Shown here piece after piece: positions 40,378 through 41,883 of a DNA stretch of 41,883 bases. A model generated the notes under the pieces. It was not told the origin of the DNA. It was given only the letters and a program-made list of their open reading frames with translations, and made no database searches. Position 1 is the stretch's first letter. Each line of letters starts with the position of its first letter. This DNA is from an uncultured bacterium (GTDB lineage: Bacteria; Verrucomicrobiota; Lentisphaeria; Victivallales; UBA1829): assembly GCA_949290385.1 (NCBI GenBank), contig CASERY010000089.1, positions 1 through 41,883 of the forward strand. Direction: 5' to 3'. A program made the position numbers and the translations under genes.

Positions 40378-41193
40378 ATGAGCGACTTAGTCAAACTTGA
40401 ACACGTTTTAGGCATTGCCTTTCACAACCGGCATCTACTGAAAGAGGCCATGACCCATAAATCCTTTGCCGCTGAACATAAAATTCCTTATGACAATCAA
40501 CGGCTTGAACTTCTGGGGGATGCAGTCCTTCAAATTGTCATGACCCGGTATTTGTTTGACCGTTATCCGGATCTTCAGGAAGGAGCTCTCACCCAGATAC
40601 GCTCTGCGCTGGTCAATCAGGATTCGCTGGCTGAATTTGCCCGGAGCATTGATCTGGGACATTACCTGATGCTTGGAAAAGGGGAACGCGAGTTAAACGG
40701 AAGTGACCGGGATTCAACCATTTCCGATGCCTTTGAATCTTTTACCGGAGCTCTGTATCTGGATCAGGGGCTTGAAAAAGCTCAGGATTTTTTTCTTTCC
40801 ATTCTATTGAAACATTATCCGGATCCTGCGGAAACCCTTACCACACTGAATCCTAAAGGGGCTCTTCAGGAATATACGCAGAAAATTGGAGCCCATGTTC
40901 CACAGTATAAAGTTCTTTCTGTATCTGGTCCCGATCACAATCCTCGTTATGAGGTCCAGGTTTCCATTCGGGAGATTCCTGTGGCATCCACCGTTGCCTC
41001 CAGCCGAAAGCTGGCAGAACGCGATGCGGCCAAAAAAGCTCTTGATCTTCTGAAAAGACACGTTATCTCCCTTGAGGCCCCATCCTCCGGGAAAAATCCC
41101 GACAGCCAAGAAGACCTGCACCGAAAACAGAAAAATGAAGACGACAAATCATCCTCTGCACCGCATATATCTGACATTCCTGTGAAATCTTGA
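40378..41193 (+). CDS. rnc: Ribonuclease III
   Basis: The 271-residue protein starts at ATG 40378 (MSDLVKLEHVLGIAFHN); the frame is open further upstream but family alignment begins here. It has the RNase III signature NQRLELLGDAVLQIV with catalytic Glu and Asp (residues 40-55), the second metal motif SDAFESFTGALYLDQG near 120, and a double-stranded RNA-binding domain (NPKGALQEYTQ to SRKLAERDAAKKALDLL, about 160-230). A charged tail of about 40 residues (SGKNPDSQEDLHRKQKNEDD) is longer than usual. It cuts structured RNA in rRNA maturation. No in-frame TAG; the stop is TGA. It is followed 17 bases later by the alcohol dehydrogenase gene. Confidence 0.95.
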   Translation: MSDLVKLEHVLGIAFHNRHLLKEAMTHKSFAAEHKIPYDNQRLELLGDAVLQIVMTRYLFDRYPDLQEGALTQIRSALVNQDSLAEFARSIDLGHYLMLGKGERELNGSDRDSTISDAFESFTGALYLDQGLEKAQDFFLSILLKHYPDPAETLTTLNPKGALQEYTQKIGAHVPQYKVLSVSGPDHNPRYEVQVSIREIPVASTVASSRKLAERDAAKKALDLLKRHVISLEAPSSGKNPDSQEDLHRKQKNEDDKSSSAPHISDIPVKS

Positions 41194-41210
41194 AAAGGAG
41201 AAATTCTGCT

Positions 41211-41883
41211 ATGAAATCCTATACCGTAACCCTGCCTCATCGCATTCTTTTCGGGTGCGGTTCCTTAAATTCTCTGCATTCTGAAATTCCCGCCTGTTGC
41301 AAACGGATTCTTCTTGCCGTTGGCACCCATGCTGTCCGTTCCGGCCTTGCTGAGCGCATTCAGGAACAACTGAAAGATGCGGGTGCAGAAGAAGTCCAGA
41401 TTATTTCAGGCATTGCAGCAGAACCCCCGCTGGAAGATGTAGACCGTCTCATAGAACACGGGCGCTTCATGCAGGCACAGGCGGTAGTTGCTGCAGGCGG
41501 AGGAAGTGTTATGGACGCTGCGAAATCGGCAGCTGCATTGATTCCGCAGAGCGGTTCCTGTTCCGACTATTTTTTCGGACGGGAAAAAATTTCTTCAAAA
41601 GGTCTGTTCTTTGCTGCTCTTCCCACAACAGCCGGAACAGGCGCAGAAATGACCAACAATGCAGTTTTAACTGACAAGACAAGCCGCATCAAACAGTCCT
41701 TAAGGAGTCCATACATGGTTGCGGATCTGGCCCTGGTAGACCCGGAACTGACCTTTGACTGTCCGCCTTCCCTGACAGCATCCAGTGGACTGGATGCCCT
41801 GGTCCAGGCAGTAGAATCTTATACGAATCCAAAAGGTTCTGTTATCAGCAAAGCGCTGGCTCTCAAAGCGGCAGAACGCATCT
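41211..41883 (+). CDS. Iron-containing alcohol dehydrogenase, N-terminal part (runs off right edge)
   Basis: The frame from ATG 41211 (AAGGAG ten bases ahead) stays open for 224 codons to the edge. It carries the family's N-terminal fold: MKSYTVTLPHRILFGCGSLN, AVVAAGGGSVMDAAKSAAAL (the GGGS NAD-binding loop), ALPTTAGTGAEMTNNAVLTD and SGLDALVQAVESYTN with a metal-binding His position replaced by Gln (family DAxxHxxE, here DALVQAVE). It probably reduces an aldehyde or ketone with NAD(P)H during fermentation. The His-to-Gln change concerns one iron ligand and suggests altered metal use, as in some members of this superfamily. The C-terminal half is outside the window. Confidence 0.9.
   Translation, partial: MKSYTVTLPHRILFGCGSLNSLHSEIPACCKRILLAVGTHAVRSGLAERIQEQLKDAGAEEVQIISGIAAEPPLEDVDRLIEHGRFMQAQAVVAAGGGSVMDAAKSAAALIPQSGSCSDYFFGREKISSKGLFFAALPTTAGTGAEMTNNAVLTDKTSRIKQSLRSPYMVADLALVDPELTFDCPPSLTASSGLDALVQAVESYTNPKGSVISKALALKAAERI

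Overview
The window is a bacterial chromosome segment, most likely from the Lentisphaerota or a near relative in the PVC group. The signs are a pseudopilin with the [22 protein letters not shown]-terminus typical of Victivallis/Lentisphaera-type genomes, abundant Gfo/Idh/MocA and sugar genes, and large multi-TM transporters and FtsX permeases shared with Planctomycetes and Verrucomicrobia. No phage, insertion sequence, CRISPR array or RNA gene was found.

The main observation is that TAG is not a stop codon here. Fifteen genes on both strands contain together 33 in-frame TAG codons. In each, the reading frame and the family homology continue past the TAG without a frameshift, and the full family length is recovered only by reading through. 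All 25 complete genes I accept end in TGA (16) or TAA (9), none in TAG. Under the standard code these 15 genes would look like about 48 fragments or pseudogenes. The best internal evidence for the inserted residue is glutamine: a TAG at 36906 falls opposite a CAA Gln codon in the neighbouring paralogue, and other sites fall opposite Glu or His. All protein descriptions below read TAG as a sense codon, written X.

Layout. 1-513: start of a lipoprotein gene that runs off the left edge. 741-4170 (minus): ribose/galactose-type sugar ABC importer (ATPase, permease, binding lipoprotein), divergent from a D-2-hydroxyacid dehydrogenase (4541-5494). 5928-6677: a stand-alone pseudopilin between a perfect sigma70-type promoter and a strong terminator. 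7227-20575 (minus): an eight-gene operon with two large OPT/DUF6785-like transporters, two MacB/LolD-type ATPases, two FtsX-type permeases (one of 1630 residues fused to an inactive-looking M28/PA domain), a duplicated-domain protein and a PqqD-like protein. This looks like an export or envelope-remodelling machine of unknown substrate and holds 17 of the 33 TAG codons.

21567-26222: polysaccharide deacetylase, a small hypothetical protein, and an AraC regulator divergent from a Gfo/Idh/MocA oxidoreductase. 26223-27986 is mostly gene-poor with small doubtful ORFs. 27987-35791 (minus): a Cys-rich duplicated lipoprotein, galactokinase and a 1462-residue AsmA-like protein. 36375-41883: two tandem SecD-P1-head-like envelope proteins, an MFS transporter, a YqeY-like protein (minus), RNase III (rnc) and the start of an iron-containing alcohol dehydrogenase that runs off the right edge. 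The gene content suggests a saccharolytic, probably fermentative, double-membrane bacterium.
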